Source: DATBLE01 sp963764565
Lineage (GTDB): Bacteria > Actinomycetota > Thermoleophilia > Gaiellales > Gaiellaceae
Length of the DNA stretch: 64,000 bases
Assembly (NCBI GenBank): GCA_963764565.1
Contig: CAVXTD010000021.1
Span: 62,001-126,000, forward strand
Reading direction: 5' to 3'
A program made the position numbers and the translations under genes. Below the pieces are notes generated by a model, which saw only the letters and a program-made list of their open reading frames with translations, had not been told where the DNA came from and searched no databases. Positions within the stretch are counted from its first letter, which is position 1. Each line of letters starts with the position of its first letter. Positions 62,868-64,000 of the stretch are shown piece after piece.

Positions 62868-64000
62868 TCGAACGGCACCTATGTCCGCGACGGCAACGAC
62901 TGGGCCAAGATCGAGCAGGCCTATGTCGCGGCCGACGAGCGCATCATGCTGGGCGATACGGTCACGACTGTGGCGGCGCTGCTCTCGGGCAGGGCCGCCG
63001 CCTCCGGTCCCGATGTCTCGATCCGCGGCGGCGCGGCGCCTGCCGACGGCGCCCGCCGCGCCGGCGACCTGGCGCCGCAGAGCTACGACGCCTATCAGCG
63101 CCAGCAGTCGGCGTCCGGGGCCGGGCGCGCCGCGCGGCCGAGCCGGATTCCGCTGTTGCTGCTGGCCAGCGCCGTCCTGGTCCTGATCGCGGTCGGCGTC
63201 TTCGCCGCGGCGCGTTTTTGGGACGAACTGCGGCCGCTGATCCGGCCGACGCCCGCGACCGGACAGGCCGCGGCCACGACCGGCGGCTGGGAGCGCGTCA
63301 TCGGCGGCGCCGGCGACGACGTCGGCCGGGCGGTCGCGCTGACCGCCGACGGCGGCCTCATCGTCGCCGGCACGACCGACTCCAAGGGCGCCGGCAAGAC
63401 CGATCTCTGGCTGGTCAGGCTCGACGCGGCCGGCGCCACCGTGTGGGACAAGACCTATGGCGGCGAGAGCGACGATGCCGGCTATGCCGTCGCGGTCGAC
63501 GACGACGGCTACGTCGTCGCCGGCGCGACCTCGGAGACCAAGGGCTCGACCGCGTGGCTCTTGCGTGTCGACGGCATCGGCAACCGGCTGTGGCAGGACA
63601 CGGCCGGTACGTCGGACGGCTATCGCGCGGTGCGCCCGACGGCGGCCGGCGGCTTCGTCCTGGCCGGCACGATCCGCGACAAGGACCAGAGCCGCGCCTG
63701 GGTCGTCGCGGTCGACGCCAAGGGCCAGAACGCCCGACCGTTCCTGCATCAGAAGGGCAATTCGAGCGCCAGCGACGTTCGGCAAATAGGCGAGGAATTC
63801 GTCGCCGTCGGCACGCTCGACAGCACGGGCAAGGGCAAGCCCGGCCTCTATATCGTCAAACTCGATCAGCGCCTGAAGCCGGTCTGGGAGCGCGTCTACA
63901 AGGGCAGCAATGCCGACGCCTATTCCCACGTCCTGCCGCTCGCCGACGGCGGCTTCCTCGTCGCCGGCACGACCGAGCGCACCGACCGCGGCGGCGCCCC
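62868..64000 (+). CDS. FHA-domain / transmembrane / beta-propeller-repeat protein, missing both ends
   Basis: Open frame from 62868 to the window end. It begins inside an FHA phosphothreonine-binding domain at its most conserved point (SNGTYVRDGNDW, then 'DERIMLGDTVTTVAALL'). A linker leads to a membrane segment at about 63142-63200 ('PLLLLASAVLVLIAVGVFAA'), then repeats of about 50 residues such as 'GGESDDAGYAVAVDDDGYVV' and 'WLVRLDAAGATVWDKTYGG', typical of bacterial beta-propeller repeat proteins. The TM would place the repeats outside the cell. The style (codons, Ala/Asp/Lys use) differs from the rest of the window and looks proteobacterial. The true start is missing because of the join. 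Confidence 0.75.

Overview
The window is about 64 kb of very GC-rich, gene-dense DNA with many GTG starts, Shine-Dalgarno sites and stop/start overlaps. The gene complement points to a deep-branching Actinomycetota lineage. Thermoleophilia (Gaiellales or Solirubrobacterales type) is my best guess, based on gene families and the comEA-comEC-holA / rpsT / lepA group; this is inference, because no rRNA is present. It looks like a metagenome contig. About 20 apparent single-base frameshifts interrupt otherwise good genes, and the last 1.1 kb appears to come from a different organism.

Layout. 1-5 kb: DUF1272 fragment, lepA, a cupin/TPR protein, a small ABM-like protein, murJ and rpsT. 5-6.8 kb: methylthioadenosine phosphorylase, a DsrE-like protein and a CHRD lipoprotein-like protein. 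6.9-16.1 kb: a long minus-strand run of comEA, comEC, holA, an AhpD-like protein, a radical SAM enzyme, a fused membrane/GT2 glycosyltransferase, two c-type cytochrome-like proteins and a fused glycosyltransferase/Nudix protein. 16.2-21.5 kb: small secreted protein, LysE exporter, MscL, broken oxidase remnants, MFS transporter, ROK kinase and a membrane-protein remnant. 21.5-30.3 kb: acetyltransferase, leuS (four frameshifts, with an attenuator-like leader), a retropepsin-like protein, lysA, hydrolase, UBP zinc finger, DUF5996 and a LysM-PBP4 carboxypeptidase.

30.7-46.7 kb is the most remarkable part. A near-consensus promoter drives a 23-codon leader ORF and then five tightly coupled, intact, mostly giant genes: a PhoD-like metallophosphatase of 866 aa, then proteins of 1112 (DUF6603-like), 1168, 1540 and 557 aa. 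None has a signal peptide or recognisable transposon, phage or secretion neighbours. I consider this a candidate undescribed multi-protein system. It contains no frameshift, in contrast to most of the contig.

46.7-50.5 kb: alcohol dehydrogenase, MarR regulator and nitroreductase form one operon behind a perfect palindromic operator. Divergent from it is a DsbA/FrnE-like gene whose active-site CxxC is written TGA-x-x-TGC, with a hairpin of bacterial SECIS geometry just downstream, so it is probably a selenoprotein. A type-II, tRNA-Sec-like tRNA gene with an unexpected GAC anticodon follows 57 bases later.

50.5-62.9 kb: aldo/keto reductase, 1-Cys peroxiredoxin, M24 peptidase homologue, ArsR-MMPL pair with its operator, SHOCT-type membrane protein, DHA2 efflux pump, remnants of a branched-chain amino-acid ABC system (a broken binding protein and an intact ATPase), an FAD oxidoreductase and a DUF255 thioredoxin-like protein. 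At about 62,866 a family III CoA-transferase gene stops abruptly and becomes an FHA-domain/beta-propeller protein, which I read as a chimeric join. No intergenic stretch exceeds about 300 bases.
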